Shown one piece after another: positions 31,907-41,441 of a stretch of DNA of 64,000 bases. The stretch is from Geotalea toluenoxydans JCM 15764 (lineage in GTDB: Bacteria > Desulfobacterota > Desulfuromonadia > Geobacterales > Geobacteraceae). The translations under genes were made by a program, and so were the position numbers. The notes under the pieces were generated by a model. The model had not been told where the DNA came from. It did no database searches and saw only the letters and a program-made list of their open reading frames with translations. The stretch's first letter is position 1, and every line of letters starts with the position of its first letter. Location of the stretch: the NCBI RefSeq assembly GCF_001311985.1, contig NZ_BBCJ01000001.1, positions 62,001 to 126,000 on the forward strand, read 5' to 3'.

Positions 31907-32620
31907 GTGAAGACTGTTGTAGTTATACCCACCTACAACGAGTGTGAAAATCTTGAGAGACTGACGACGCAAGTCCTTGCTCAGGATGTATCCATCTCCA
32001 TTTTGATCGTTGACGACAATTCCCCTGACGGGACCGGTGACCTAGCAGATAAAATGGCTGCATTAAATCCAAGGATCAGCGTTCTTCATCGCAAAGGAAA
32101 GCTTGGCCTGGGATCAGCGTACAGAGAAGGATTCCGTCTCGCGATGCAGCAAGGTGCAGATTATATAATCGAAATGGATGCAGATTTTTCCCATGACCCG
32201 GAGATACTGCCGCACTTTCTTCAAAAAATGTCCGAATTTGATCTGGTCATAGGATCGCGGTATCTGAATGGGGTCAGTGTTGTTAATTGGCCCATAAGAC
32301 GACTTATTCTCAGCTACTCTGCCAGTGTCTACACACGCCTTATTACTGGCCTCAAGATTTCCGACTGCACCAGCGGGTTTAAATGTTTCAGTCGTAAGGT
32401 TTTAGAAAAGATAAACCTGGACGAAATAAAATCTGATGGATATTCCTTTCAGATTGAGATGAATTTCCGCTGCGTCGAGCAAGGCTTTAAGGTCGGGGAA
32501 GTGCCGATCATATTTATAGACAGGCATGCTGGGTCATCCAAGATGTCAAAAAAAATCGTCCGCGAGGCGGTGATAATGGTCTGGAAATTGAAACTCGGCT
32601 CACTTTTACACTATAAATAA
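31907..32620 (+). CDS. polyprenol-phosphate mannosyltransferase-like GT2 glycosyltransferase
   Basis: The 237-residue GT-A fold glycosyltransferase resembles dolichol/polyprenol-phosphate mannose synthase (DPM1). Visible motifs are VVIPTYNECENL, IVDDNSPDGTGD, the metal-binding EMDADFSHDPE, and SDCTSGFKCFSRKVL. It has no C-terminal membrane domain, unlike larger bacterial homologues. It would transfer a sugar from a nucleotide donor to a lipid carrier at the inner membrane face. GTG 31907 is chosen for AAGGGGGG just upstream. It is the first gene after the tRNA terminator and is followed by the small membrane protein and cytochrome genes. Confidence 0.85.
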   Translation: MKTVVVIPTYNECENLERLTTQVLAQDVSISILIVDDNSPDGTGDLADKMAALNPRISVLHRKGKLGLGSAYREGFRLAMQQGADYIIEMDADFSHDPEILPHFLQKMSEFDLVIGSRYLNGVSVVNWPIRRLILSYSASVYTRLITGLKISDCTSGFKCFSRKVLEKINLDEIKSDGYSFQIEMNFRCVEQGFKVGEVPIIFIDRHAGSSKMSKKIVREAVIMVWKLKLGSLLHYK

Positions 32621-32641
32621 GGATATGAATAAGGAACCACC

Positions 32642-32827
32642 ATGTCGTCCCAACAATGGGCCATTCTTACATTACTCGGTTTTTATGGCTGGATTTCATC
32701 TACTGTAGCTTTCATTCTGACCAGCTTTCCATCAAATGGAGGATTTCTGATAAAAAAAGGAATCAGAATCGGAAGCTGTGTTGTTTTCTTTTTTGCCATG
32801 TGGATAATCGGCATGCTTAACGCCTGA
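32642..32827 (+). CDS. small membrane protein, function unknown
   Basis: A 61-residue protein with two hydrophobic segments, about residues 7-27 and 44-60, joined by a short loop containing KKGIR. I recognise no family. An AAGGAA site precedes ATG 32642. It lies 21 bases after the glycosyltransferase and 14 bases before the NHL lipoprotein, so it is probably cotranscribed with them. Confidence 0.6.
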   Translation: MSSQQWAILTLLGFYGWISSTVAFILTSFPSNGGFLIKKGIRIGSCVVFFFAMWIIGMLNA

Positions 32828-32841
32828 AAGGGGAGTGGCTA

Positions 32842-33873
32842 TTGCTTTGTAAAGCTTTTCTTACCGTTTCCCTGCTCCTGCTTACTGCCTGTGCAGCTGT
32901 TGAGCCGCTTACTCTCCACGATCCCCAGATTAATCTTGCTTGGCCTTATCCCCCCAACGAACCTCGAATCAGGTTTCTCCGGACCATCAACGGCCCGGAC
33001 GATATTCTGCCCCCTCGTGGAAAGGTCAGAAAATATTTTGATTATTTGACGGGTGAGTCGGACCAGGGAATAAAGCTCGATCTGCCCTTCGCTATTGGAG
33101 GGGATGGCGAATCCGTATTTTACATAGCAGATTCCGGCATGGGGATTGTTCACAGATACGACTTGGAGTCACGGGAGGTGGGATACCTTTTCATGGCCGG
33201 GGAGGATCTGCTGTCCAGTCCTGTAGGGGTCGCGGTTGATTCCGCTAAAAACCTGTATGTCTCCGATTCGTTGAACGGCAAGGTGTATAAATATGATAAG
33301 AATGGAAAATTTCTTAGGGAATTAAAACCGGAAAAACCCTTCTCCAGGCCGGCCGGTATTGCAGTAAACAGCAAAGACGAAAAGTATGTGGTGGATGTTC
33401 TGGCACACAAACTGTATCTTTTTGACAAAGATGATCGCTTTAAGAGTCCTTTCCCACGACAACGTGAAGATCAGGAACTTAGTTACCCATCCAATGTTGC
33501 AGTGGATAGCAGTGATAACGTGTATATTACCGATTCAATGAACTTCACCATTAAAAAGTTTACGCCTGATGGCGAACTTAAGGGCAAAATCGGCGACATA
33601 GGCGATGCACCCGGTTCTTTCGCCAGGCCAAAAGGGATAGCTATTGACGGGGAAGGTCATCTCTATGTTATTGATGCCACCCTTGATGATTTCCAGATCT
33701 TTAACTCCGAGGGAAAACTCCTTCTGCATGTGGGGAAAAATGGCGCAAGACCTGGAGAATTTTATTTGCCCAGCGGTATATATATCGATAAAAAGGATCA
33801 TATCTTCATCGCAGACACTTACAACAGCAGAGTGCAGGTTTTTCAGTATTTGAGAGAGGGTACGAAACAGTGA
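32842..33873 (+). CDS. NHL-repeat lipoprotein
   Basis: The 343-residue product has a lipoprotein signal peptide with LLTAC (cysteine 17) and then about five or six NHL-type beta-propeller blades. Each blade carries a P-x-G-I/V-A-V-D element followed by N/H-L/V-Y-V-x-D (for example SPVGVAVDSAKNLYVSDS, YPSNVAVDSSDNVYITDS, RPKGIAIDGEGHLYVIDA). Such propellers commonly act as scaffolds near multihaem cytochromes in Geobacter. Start TTG 32842 has GGGGAG a few bases upstream. Its stop overlaps the next gene's GTG start by four bases, which ties it directly to the tetrahaem cytochrome. Confidence 0.85.
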   Translation: MLCKAFLTVSLLLLTACAAVEPLTLHDPQINLAWPYPPNEPRIRFLRTINGPDDILPPRGKVRKYFDYLTGESDQGIKLDLPFAIGGDGESVFYIADSGMGIVHRYDLESREVGYLFMAGEDLLSSPVGVAVDSAKNLYVSDSLNGKVYKYDKNGKFLRELKPEKPFSRPAGIAVNSKDEKYVVDVLAHKLYLFDKDDRFKSPFPRQREDQELSYPSNVAVDSSDNVYITDSMNFTIKKFTPDGELKGKIGDIGDAPGSFARPKGIAIDGEGHLYVIDATLDDFQIFNSEGKLLLHVGKNGARPGEFYLPSGIYIDKKDHIFIADTYNSRVQVFQYLREGTKQ

Positions 33874-34607
33874 AAAAGGTTCTTGTCGGATTGGCTGTTC
33901 TCATTAGCCTGATAATTCTCCAGAAAAACAGTTTTGCCATTTATGGTCCCAAGGTAACCGAGACAGGCAACAAGCACAACTTGTCCTATGACAATACCGG
34001 GGTTACATACAAGGCCTCCGATTCCAGTGATCCTCGCGCACGCCAGATATGTATATTCTGCCATACACCTCATAATGCGGTGATCAATCGTGGATTGTGG
34101 AACAGGATGGAGACCACCCAGGTCTTCGGACAATACACCGCTACAGGTCTTCGCATCAGAACCGATCTCAAAGCCATAAGCGATTATAACGAACCAAATG
34201 GTGCATCACGGCTCTGTCTCAGTTGTCATGACGGAGTTACTGCACTCGGAGCCGTTGCTCGTGGCACCAACATAGCCATAAACGGTGATCTTGCCAAGGT
34301 TATGGCCGGAATCAACGTTTTCGATCGCACTAAAGTTACCAATTCCCATCACCCTGTTTCCTTCAATTATGCCCGAGTGCAGCAAGCCCTGCCTGATTAC
34401 AAGGTCGTTTCTTCCGATGGGAAAGTAAAACTTGACGGACAAGGCAGGATGCAGTGCACCACCTGTCACGATCCTCATCAGACCAGGGATACGACCATGC
34501 CTTTCTGGGTATGGGACTACATACCGCCGGATCCCCCTTCGGATCCTGCGAACTCACACGATGCAGTATGTGTTACCTGTCATCAATTTCCTAACAATAC
34601 CTTTTAA
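33870..34607 (+). CDS. tetrahaem c-type cytochrome
   Basis: The 245-residue exported protein has a signal peptide (MKKVLVGLAVLISLI) and four CxxCH haem sites: CIFCH 61-65, CLSCH 116-120, CTTCH 196-200 and CVTCH 234-238. Other histidines (TPHN, SHHPV, DPHQ) could be distal ligands. It is probably periplasmic or surface-located and carries electrons. The GTG start overlaps the NHL lipoprotein stop, and the next cytochrome starts 11 bases on, so the three form one unit, likely for extracellular electron transfer. I cannot match it to a named Geobacter cytochrome. Confidence 0.87.
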   Translation: MKKVLVGLAVLISLIILQKNSFAIYGPKVTETGNKHNLSYDNTGVTYKASDSSDPRARQICIFCHTPHNAVINRGLWNRMETTQVFGQYTATGLRIRTDLKAISDYNEPNGASRLCLSCHDGVTALGAVARGTNIAINGDLAKVMAGINVFDRTKVTNSHHPVSFNYARVQQALPDYKVVSSDGKVKLDGQGRMQCTTCHDPHQTRDTTMPFWVWDYIPPDPPSDPANSHDAVCVTCHQFPNNTF

Positions 34608-34618
34608 GGAAATTCCTT

Positions 34619-35707
34619 ATGTATAAAATACTTTTCATATCTGTGTCGCTGCTAGCCATGTCCCTATCGATATCAGCGTTCGGGGCCGACAAAGTTACCC
34701 ACCTGGATGGGACAAAGGTACCTCGTGGTTGCGCCACCTGTCATAATCGTTTCAATTTCAAGACAGGGGGCGGCGTTGCAATATGCATTGTTTGCCATGG
34801 TGATCCTTCCCGGATTTCCCAGGAATACAAGTTTATGCCGAAAAAGTTTGCTCCCAAAATGTCCGACCAGAAAAACGTCGAGGCCGAGTTTAAAAAGCCC
34901 TATCGCCATCCTGCCTTCGAATTTTCAGCAGGAGTGCACCGGGCTCAGGAGAATTTTCCTGAAACGGATTCCAGGGCACAGCGTCATGCAACTTGCGGCG
35001 ATTGCCATAATGTTCACTATTCCACCCCTACCAACAAATTTGCCGGATTAAAGAATAAAAGGGGGTTGGTAACGTCCATATCCAATGAGTATGAGCTTTG
35101 CTACCGGTGTCATGGCGATAGTGCAAATCTTCCCTCACGATCTACAAATAAAAGAGTTCTGTTCGCTTCAACAAATCCATCCTTTCATCCCATTGAAGCC
35201 GAAGGTAGAAATTCGGCTGTAGTCAGTCTGTTGAAACCATACAAGGAAAAGAAGATTATTCCGGGAGATGTATCCCGAATTTCATGCAGCGACTGCCATG
35301 GAAGCGATAATTCCTCATCTCCTTCCGGACCACATGGCTCCAACTATGAGTTCATCCTGGTAGAGAATTACTCTATCAGGGACAACCAGTCCGAATCGCC
35401 GCAGAATTATGCTCTATGCTATCGGTGTCATAGTCGCACCAGCATCATGAGCGATGAAAGCTTCAAGTATCACTCGCTGCATATCAACGGAAGGGCCGCC
35501 GGTTCATCTTTTTCAGGTACTTCCTGCCACACCTGCCATGATTCCCATGGAAGTACCGAATACAAATATCTTATTAGATTCAACCAGGAGATTGTTTCCG
35601 CCAATGCAAACGGAACCTTGAAATTTGTGGAAAAAGGAGTGGCTTCATTCCGTGGTGAATGTTATCTTTCGTGTCACGGCGTGGATCACGATCCAAAAAA
35701 ATATTAA
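34619..35707 (+). CDS. multihaem c-type cytochrome (seven CxxCH plus one CxxxCH)
   Basis: The 362-residue exported protein has a signal peptide cleaved near AFG-AD. Seven canonical haem sites begin at residues 38, 56, 126, 161, 223, 267 and 303. An eighth, C348-YLS-C352-H353, has three residues between the cysteines, an uncommon haem motif. No indel is needed to explain it, since the frame is open on both sides. It is cotranscribed with the tetrahaem cytochrome and ends at a strong hairpin terminator. A role in electron transfer to extracellular acceptors is likely but unproven. Confidence 0.87.
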   Translation: MYKILFISVSLLAMSLSISAFGADKVTHLDGTKVPRGCATCHNRFNFKTGGGVAICIVCHGDPSRISQEYKFMPKKFAPKMSDQKNVEAEFKKPYRHPAFEFSAGVHRAQENFPETDSRAQRHATCGDCHNVHYSTPTNKFAGLKNKRGLVTSISNEYELCYRCHGDSANLPSRSTNKRVLFASTNPSFHPIEAEGRNSAVVSLLKPYKEKKIIPGDVSRISCSDCHGSDNSSSPSGPHGSNYEFILVENYSIRDNQSESPQNYALCYRCHSRTSIMSDESFKYHSLHINGRAAGSSFSGTSCHTCHDSHGSTEYKYLIRFNQEIVSANANGTLKFVEKGVASFRGECYLSCHGVDHDPKKY

Positions 35708-35741
35708 ATATCTACATTTATCTGTTAAAATGTGATAATTA

Positions 35742-35774
35742 AAAACCACAGTCTTTTGTGCTGTGGTTTTAATT
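35742..35774 (+). terminator. terminator after the cytochrome operon
   Basis: AAAACCACAG (35742-35751) pairs perfectly with CTGTGGTTTT (35761-35770) around a nine-base loop. The T tract doubles as part of the stem. It separates the cytochrome unit from the pilus/secretion cluster. Confidence 0.85.
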
Positions 35775-35812
35775 ATTCTAATTTCAAACTTTTTATGGTA
35801 GATTCTGCCTCT

Positions 35813-37020
35813 ATGCCTCTCTTTAAATGTAAAATCGGTGCCGCAGACGGCAAAATTCTTGAAAAGGAACTTGAAGCTGCAAATGTTTCCGTTCTTAAGC
35901 AAAGTCTTGAAGAGCAAGGCTTTTTTGTTTTTGAGCTTAGGAAAAAACCAATGCAGTTTCTTCAGGACGTTGGTATCAGTCGACGCAAGGTCGACAATAA
36001 AGCCCTCCTTACCTTTAACCAGGAATTACTGGTGCTGATCAAAGCCGGTCTACCGATCATTCAGGCGCTTGATACCATTTTGGAGCGGGTAGAGAAGGGG
36101 CGTTTGCCGGAAATACTGAATGAAGTCCGGGAGGATGTTAAGGGAGGCGCCGCTTTATCAACAGCATTTCAAAAGCACCCGAAGGTCTTCCCCCATCTGT
36201 ACATCGCTTCGGTCCAGGCTGGCGAGAGAACCGGCGATCTACCCCAGACCATTTCCCGTTATATTGCATTTCTTAAGAAATCAGAAGGCTTTAAGAAAAA
36301 GGTCATCTCCGCCCTTATTTATCCCGGAATCATCCTGACTGTTGCATTTCTCGCCGTAACCATGCTGCTGGTCTATGTAGTTCCCACATTCAGCCAGGTT
36401 TACGCCGACTCAAAATCGAGTCTTCCGTTACCAACGCAAATGTTGATCGGATTTACCAGCGTTCTCAAACGTTATTTCCTTGTCGCTGTCGGTCTCATTA
36501 TCATTTCAGCTTTCCTTTTAAGGAAATGGTCGGAAACGGAAGCCGGCAGATTCAGGTGGATAGCCTCAAGATCAGAATTCCGTTCATTGGTCCGCTTCTC
36601 ATTAAGTATGCCATGACCACCTTCATGCGGACTTTGGCTACTGTTATGGGGAGTGGTATTCCCATTGTGGAGTCACTCAGAATGTCAGTGGGTACCCTGA
36701 ATAACATGTTACTTGAGCGGAAGCTTTTGGCTGCCGTTGTGAGAGTGGAAGAAGGGGTCCAGCTATCTTCAGCCCTTGAAGGAACCAGGATGATGCCTCC
36801 CCTTGCTTTGCGCATGTTGGGTGTCGGTGAGACAACCGGTTCGCTGGAAGAAATGCTGGGGGACATATCTGAGTATTTTGAGGAAGAAATAGAACGAAAC
36901 CTGAACGTGCTGACAACTTCCATTGAGCCTGCCATCATGGTAGTTATGGGAATAATTATCGGCGGCATCATCATAACCATGTACCTGCCCATATTCAAAA
37001 TAGCAGGGACAGTAGGTTGA
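35813..37020 (+). CDS. type II secretion/type IV pilus inner membrane platform protein (GspF/PilC-like; one frameshift)
   Basis: This is the polytopic platform protein of a type IV filament machine. The N-terminal domain is followed by two T2SSF domains. Motifs include FNQELLVLIKAGLPIIQALD, the first membrane block SALIYPGIILTVAFLAVTMLLVYVV, then a second domain with SGIPIVESL and the final hydrophobic helix before the C terminus. One base is missing near 36556, joining ETEAGRFR to VDSLKIRIPF for about 402 residues. The start is uncertain: ATG 35813 gives MPLFKCKIGAADG, typical of the family; ATG 35795 is in frame too. Next comes the ATPase gene. Confidence 0.87.
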
Positions 37021-37028
37021 AGGTATAC

Positions 37029-38749
37029 ATGAACAAAACGTTCAAAAGGAAAAAACTCGGAGATATTCTGGTCGATAACCAGACTATTACTCCGGAACAA
37101 CTTACTTTTGTCATTGATAAACTGAAAAGCACCAGTGAGCGCTTTGGGGCCATCTGCCTCAATGAGGGGCTGATCACCGATGCCGATCTGGCTCGGGCTT
37201 TGGCTGAGCAGTTTGGCCTGGAATATCTTGACCTGCAGGATTTCAAGCCTGACGAGACGGTTCTGGAATTACTTCCTCCCGATGCAATGCAGCGTTTTCA
37301 TTTTGTACCGCTTGAACTGCTTGGGGATGCTCTGGTAGTGGCCATTTCAGATCCCACTGATGTTCTTAAGCTCGATGAGATGGAGTTACTGCTCGATAGG
37401 CCAGTAATTCTGAAAATTGCTCCTGAGTCACAGATTCTGATCTTGTTAAAAAAAGGAGAAGGAGCAAGAAGCGTCCTCAAGGAAGTCTCTGAAGACTTCA
37501 TGCTCCAGTTGGTAACCGAGACGGATAAAGGGGAAGAAGTCCTGTCGGTGGAAAAAATTTCAGCCGATACCAGCCCCATTATCAAGCTGGTCAACTCAAC
37601 GATCCTTGATGCCTTAAACCGCCGTACCAGCGATATTCATATAGAGACCACCCAGGAAGGGTCATCATCAAGTACCGCATCGACGGGGTGTTATACAAAG
37701 CGACAGAACCTATCGATTTGCACTTCCAGGGGCCGATCATTTCCCGTCTCAAGGTCATGAGCGAGCTGGACATCTCAGAACGCCGCATCCCCCAGGATGG
37801 GAGATTCAAGGTCCGGATCAATGGCAAATCCATAGATTTTCGTGTATCCATCATGCCCAGTGCTTTCGGCGAGGACGCCGTAATAAGGATTCTTGACAAG
37901 GAAAGCATTGCAACGGATCTCAAGGGACTTACCCTTGAGACACTGGGCATGGACAGCAGGGAAATAAAACGGTTTCGCAAGATGATCAAGGAACCGTACG
38001 GGATGGTGCTGGTAACGGGGCCTACCGGTTCGGGGAAAACTACGACCCTTTATGGCGCACTCACGGAGATCCATTCAGGCGAAGAAAAAATCATTACCAT
38101 AGAAGATCCGGTTGAATATGTTCTTCGTGGCATTGTTCAGATCCCGGTAAATGAAAAAAAAGGCCTTACTTTCGCACGGGGGCTTCGTTCCATTCTTCGC
38201 CACGACCCCGACAAGATAATGGTAGGCGAAATAAGGGATCCTGAAACTGCGCAAATCGCCGTCCAGTCGGCTCTTACCGGCCATCTTGTATTTACTACCG
38301 TTCATGCAAACAACGTCTTTGACGTGATCGGGCGTTTTACCCACATGGGGATCGATCCCTACAACTTTGTCGCCTGTCTCAACTGTGTCATGGCCCAACG
38401 CTTGGTACGAAAGATCTGTCCGAAGTGCAAGTATCCAGTAGTCATTCCCGATGAAAAGCTGATAGAGTCAGCCATAGACCCGGAAAGATGCCGAAACGTT
38501 ACATTTTACGAGGCCAAGGGCTGCGACGATTGCAATGGTACCGGTTATCGCGGAAGGTCGGCCATTGTAGAGCTTCTGGATCTCAACGATGAAATACGGG
38601 AGCTTATAATAGCCAAGGCTTCGGCAATTCAGCTGAAAAAAGCTGCCAAAGAGGCGGGAACCGTTTTTTTACGTGAGTCTGCCGTGGAAAAAGTACTTGC
38701 AGGTGATACCACATTACGGGAAATAAACCGCGTCACCTTTGTTGAATAA
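37029..38749 (+). CDS. type II secretion/type IV pilus assembly ATPase (GspE/PilB-like; one frameshift)
   Basis: The assembly ATPase drives filament extension. The N-terminal MshEN-type region (LGDILVDNQTITPEQL) is followed by the ATPase core with Walker [17 protein letters not shown], the Asp box, Walker B MVGEIRDPETA and the His box TGHLVFTTVHAN. Two CxxC pairs (CPKC and CDDC) form the zinc knuckle seen in GspE and PilB. One base is missing near 37660, where GGGTC should read GGGGTC, restoring EGVIIKYRIDGVL. The repaired length is about 573 residues. I prefer ATG 37029 over TTG 37017 because GAAGGT lies upstream. Confidence 0.91.
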
Positions 38750-38771
38750 ATAGAACATTCGGGTCCACATC

Positions 38772-39698
38772 ATGTTTTTGTCGAAAAAAGCCATAGGAGT
38801 TGAAGTATCGGGGGAGGCCATCAAAATGGCCGTTGTAGACGGAAGTCGTAATTCCTTAAGCCTTGCAGCTTACAATGCGACCCCTGTTCCACATGATCTT
38901 CTGAAGTTCGGCATGAAGGAGCAGAATGTTCTCAATCCTTCTGCTTTTGTTGGCATTATCCGAGATGCCTATCTCAGACTCCTGACAAAAGAAACAGTCA
39001 TTTCCCTGTCTTTGCCAGAAACCGCAGGACGAGTCATGCTTGTGGATATTGAGACCCGTTTTAAAAGCAAGGAAGAAGGAAAAGAAATCATCCGCTGGAA
39101 GCTGAAAAAGAATTTCTCCTTCAATATAAGCGAGACTCACCTGGATTATCAGGTGCTAGAAGAAAAAGATGACGGTGCAATGTCCCTTCTTGTGTCTATC
39201 ATAGCCAAACCGGTGATTACACAATTTGAAGAACTCTTTCTTCAGGCAGGGCTTGAACCCAAATTTATAGATTTTACCGGCTTCAATGTTTACAGGCTAT
39301 TTTCAAACCGTTTGTCGGTAACAGAAAATGTAACTTTCTTTACTTTCCATAACGGCATTTTCACCATGATGGTTTTTTATGGCGAGGTACTTGTCTTTTA
39401 TCGCTCCAAAGATCTCTCACAAGGTATTTTCGAGCCTAACCGACTATATCGGGAGATCAACAACTCACAGCTGGTGTTTAAGGACAAATTTCCCGGTTTC
39501 TCTGCCAATGAGGTCTTTTGCTTTGCTGCCGGCGAAGACGCCGAATCTTTTAGTGGTGTAGTTAGTGATGCAATAGGCGCGGAACCGATTTTGCTCGACG
39601 TGAGCCGCGTGATCTCCAGCCAAAGCGGAGTCGCCACAGATCGAAGATTGCTGCAATCTCTGGCTGGTGCTTTAGGTGCCGCAGTGAGGGATTTCTGA
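38772..39698 (+). CDS. PilM-like pilus assembly protein (actin-like)
   Basis: The 308-residue protein has PilM/GspL-cytoplasmic domain character: the start KKAIGVEVSGEAIKMAVVDG is the first phosphate-binding strand of the actin-like fold. SLPETAGRVMLVDI and the C-terminal LQSLAGALGAAV follow. In type IV pilus systems PilM binds the cytoplasmic tail of PilN and ties the platform to the inner membrane ring. It is somewhat shorter than classical PilM (about 350). Its TGA overlaps the next ATG by one base. Sequence identity to known PilM is low enough that GspL is the alternative. Confidence 0.72.
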   Translation: MFLSKKAIGVEVSGEAIKMAVVDGSRNSLSLAAYNATPVPHDLLKFGMKEQNVLNPSAFVGIIRDAYLRLLTKETVISLSLPETAGRVMLVDIETRFKSKEEGKEIIRWKLKKNFSFNISETHLDYQVLEEKDDGAMSLLVSIIAKPVITQFEELFLQAGLEPKFIDFTGFNVYRLFSNRLSVTENVTFFTFHNGIFTMMVFYGEVLVFYRSKDLSQGIFEPNRLYREINNSQLVFKDKFPGFSANEVFCFAAGEDAESFSGVVSDAIGAEPILLDVSRVISSQSGVATDRRLLQSLAGALGAAVRDF

Positions 39699-40237
39699 TG
39701 CAGTTTACTACCAATCTTGCAACCAGAAGCTATATCAATCTTCGTCAGCTGCATCTGATTATTGCCATTACGGCAATTCTTCTCATACTGTGGCTTGTTT
39801 TTAACATCAGGGAAATATTCTTCAATCTTGGCGAGACCAAACGCCTTGAGACGCAAATCATATCTCTGGACAGGAAAATTAAGGGTGATTCAAAAGGTGT
39901 ACCCGCAAAAGAATATGAAACGGTGCTGGCTAAAATCCGCTTTGCCAATTCGATTATTGAAAAGAAAAGCTTGAACTGGCTTAATTTTCTGGAACAGCTC
40001 GAATCGGTAGTCCCGGAAGGGGTTACTCTTAGTACTGTAGAACCTGATGTGGAGAAACGCACTCTCAAGCTGACCGGCTATGGTAAATCCTTTACCGATT
40101 TGCGGCGCTTTTTTGAAGTTCTTTCCTCTTCAGCATATTTCAAGAACGTTTTCCTGGAAAATCAATCGGCAATCAAGGTAGGACAGAATCAGAAAGGGGT
40201 AAGTTTCACCATTACCTGTACGGTAATATACAAATGA
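39698..40237 (+). CDS. PilN-like inner membrane protein
   Basis: The 179-residue protein has a short cytoplasmic N terminus containing NLATRSYIN, the segment PilN uses to bind PilM. A single membrane helix follows (LIIAITAILLILWLVF), then a periplasmic coiled coil and a small ferredoxin-like domain (NWLNFLEQLESVVPEGVTLSTVEP). It overlaps the neighbouring genes at both ends, indicating tight coupling in the PilMNOP-like module. Confidence 0.75.
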   Translation: MQFTTNLATRSYINLRQLHLIIAITAILLILWLVFNIREIFFNLGETKRLETQIISLDRKIKGDSKGVPAKEYETVLAKIRFANSIIEKKSLNWLNFLEQLESVVPEGVTLSTVEPDVEKRTLKLTGYGKSFTDLRRFFEVLSSSAYFKNVFLENQSAIKVGQNQKGVSFTITCTVIYK

Positions 40238-40785
40238 ATCTCCAACTTTTAAAAGAGACGCTAATAGCCAAGAAGCGCTTGGTTTTACCGATAATTTTTT
40301 TGTTGTTCATCAACATTGTTTCCTTCATTTATCTTACTTTCTATCAGGAACCACGGGTTGCATCACTGCAAAGCAGTTGGTTTGAAAAACGGCAGAAGAG
40401 CAGCCAGATGAGTGTCCTTGACACTGCCACAATCTATGCCCAAGGGAAGAGAGACCTACAGACGTGGCACTCAAGAATCCTTTCTAAGAACGATTTTGCA
40501 CGCATGCTGGGCGAGCTTTTTGAAACTGCGAGCAACAATAGTCTGGTCGTAAACAATGTTACCTACAAACCGAACAGCATGAAAGAGCAAGGACTTCTTG
40601 CCTATACCATCGATTTTTCCGTTTCCGGTAATTATGCCGGGATGAAAAGCTTCATTTCCGATTTGATGCGCTCCCGGCAGATAATTTTATTGGACAATCT
40701 GTCCCTTGCCAATGCCAGCCAGACAAAAGAGGACGTGCAACTCAAGTTGAAACTGATCACCTATTTCCGGATGGAGGGGCCATGA
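40234..40785 (+). CDS. PilO/GspM-like inner membrane protein
   Basis: The 183-residue protein has one N-terminal membrane helix (LVLPIIFLLFINIVSFIYL), a helical periplasmic section and a C-terminal beta-alpha domain (YTIDFSVSGNYAGMKSFISDLMRS). This is the PilO architecture and the usual partner of PilN. ATG 40234 overlaps the PilN stop by four bases and its own stop overlaps the next ATG the same way. Confidence 0.7.
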   Translation: MNLQLLKETLIAKKRLVLPIIFLLFINIVSFIYLTFYQEPRVASLQSSWFEKRQKSSQMSVLDTATIYAQGKRDLQTWHSRILSKNDFARMLGELFETASNNSLVVNNVTYKPNSMKEQGLLAYTIDFSVSGNYAGMKSFISDLMRSRQIILLDNLSLANASQTKEDVQLKLKLITYFRMEGP

Positions 40786-41414
40786 ACAGGAAAAAACTGA
40801 CCCTCGCCATTCTGGTGCTTTTGCTTATCCTGTCCATAATTTACAGTGTTTTCAGCCAACCCAGACAAAAAAAGGCCGGAACGCTCAAATATCCAGGCAA
40901 AGGCGCCACCGTCAGTCAAACGGGCTCCAAAGCATTCTCCAGCTCCACTTCCGCCAGGTTGGATGACAAAAAGCTTCATCTGCAATTACTGGACAAAGAG
41001 TATCCAAAGTTTGCCGGTTTTAGACGTAATATTTTTGCTCCCATTTTTCACGAGGATGTTAAACCGGAAAGCAGGCCCACCGGCAGAATCAATTTGCCAA
41101 TACCGCCGCCTCCACCTGTGAGGCCTGCCCCACCTGTGGCGCCTCCTGCGATGCAGATGCCCGAGCAGACTCCGGTGCAGCGTGACATGGCCAGGTTTAC
41201 CTTTCTTGGTTTTTTGAAAAAGGACAACAGTAAGACGATCTTTCTCTCCAGCGACAAGGAGATTTTTCTCGTGAAAAAAGGGGACACCATTGCCGGTAAA
41301 TATGAGGTTGCCAATCTTACCGAAGATGCGTTGACCATTCACCCGCTGTCAGGTGGGGGGGAGATAGTTATCCCTCTGATCGAGAACAAATCCCTGGCTG
41401 CACCGAAACGCTGA
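40782..41414 (+). CDS. PilP/GspC-like periplasmic connector
   Basis: The 210-residue protein has an N-terminal membrane helix (LTLAILVLLLILSIIYSVF), a proline-rich linker (PPPPPVRPAPPVAPP) and a small C-terminal beta domain (FTFLGFLKKDNSKTIFLSSDKEIFLVKKGDTI). This matches the HR-type domains of PilP and GspC that connect the inner membrane complex to the secretin. The order PilM-N-O-P followed by a secretin supports the call more than sequence identity does. Confidence 0.68.
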   Translation: MNRKKLTLAILVLLLILSIIYSVFSQPRQKKAGTLKYPGKGATVSQTGSKAFSSSTSARLDDKKLHLQLLDKEYPKFAGFRRNIFAPIFHEDVKPESRPTGRINLPIPPPPPVRPAPPVAPPAMQMPEQTPVQRDMARFTFLGFLKKDNSKTIFLSSDKEIFLVKKGDTIAGKYEVANLTEDALTIHPLSGGGEIVIPLIENKSLAAPKR

Positions 41415-41441
41415 AAAGACTGCCCATAAGGAGTTTCAATA

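Noticed and set aside
31723-31947. A 74-codon open frame between the tRNAs and the glycosyltransferase
   Set aside because: It starts inside the tRNA terminator, has no ribosome site and overlaps the glycosyltransferase start in another frame.
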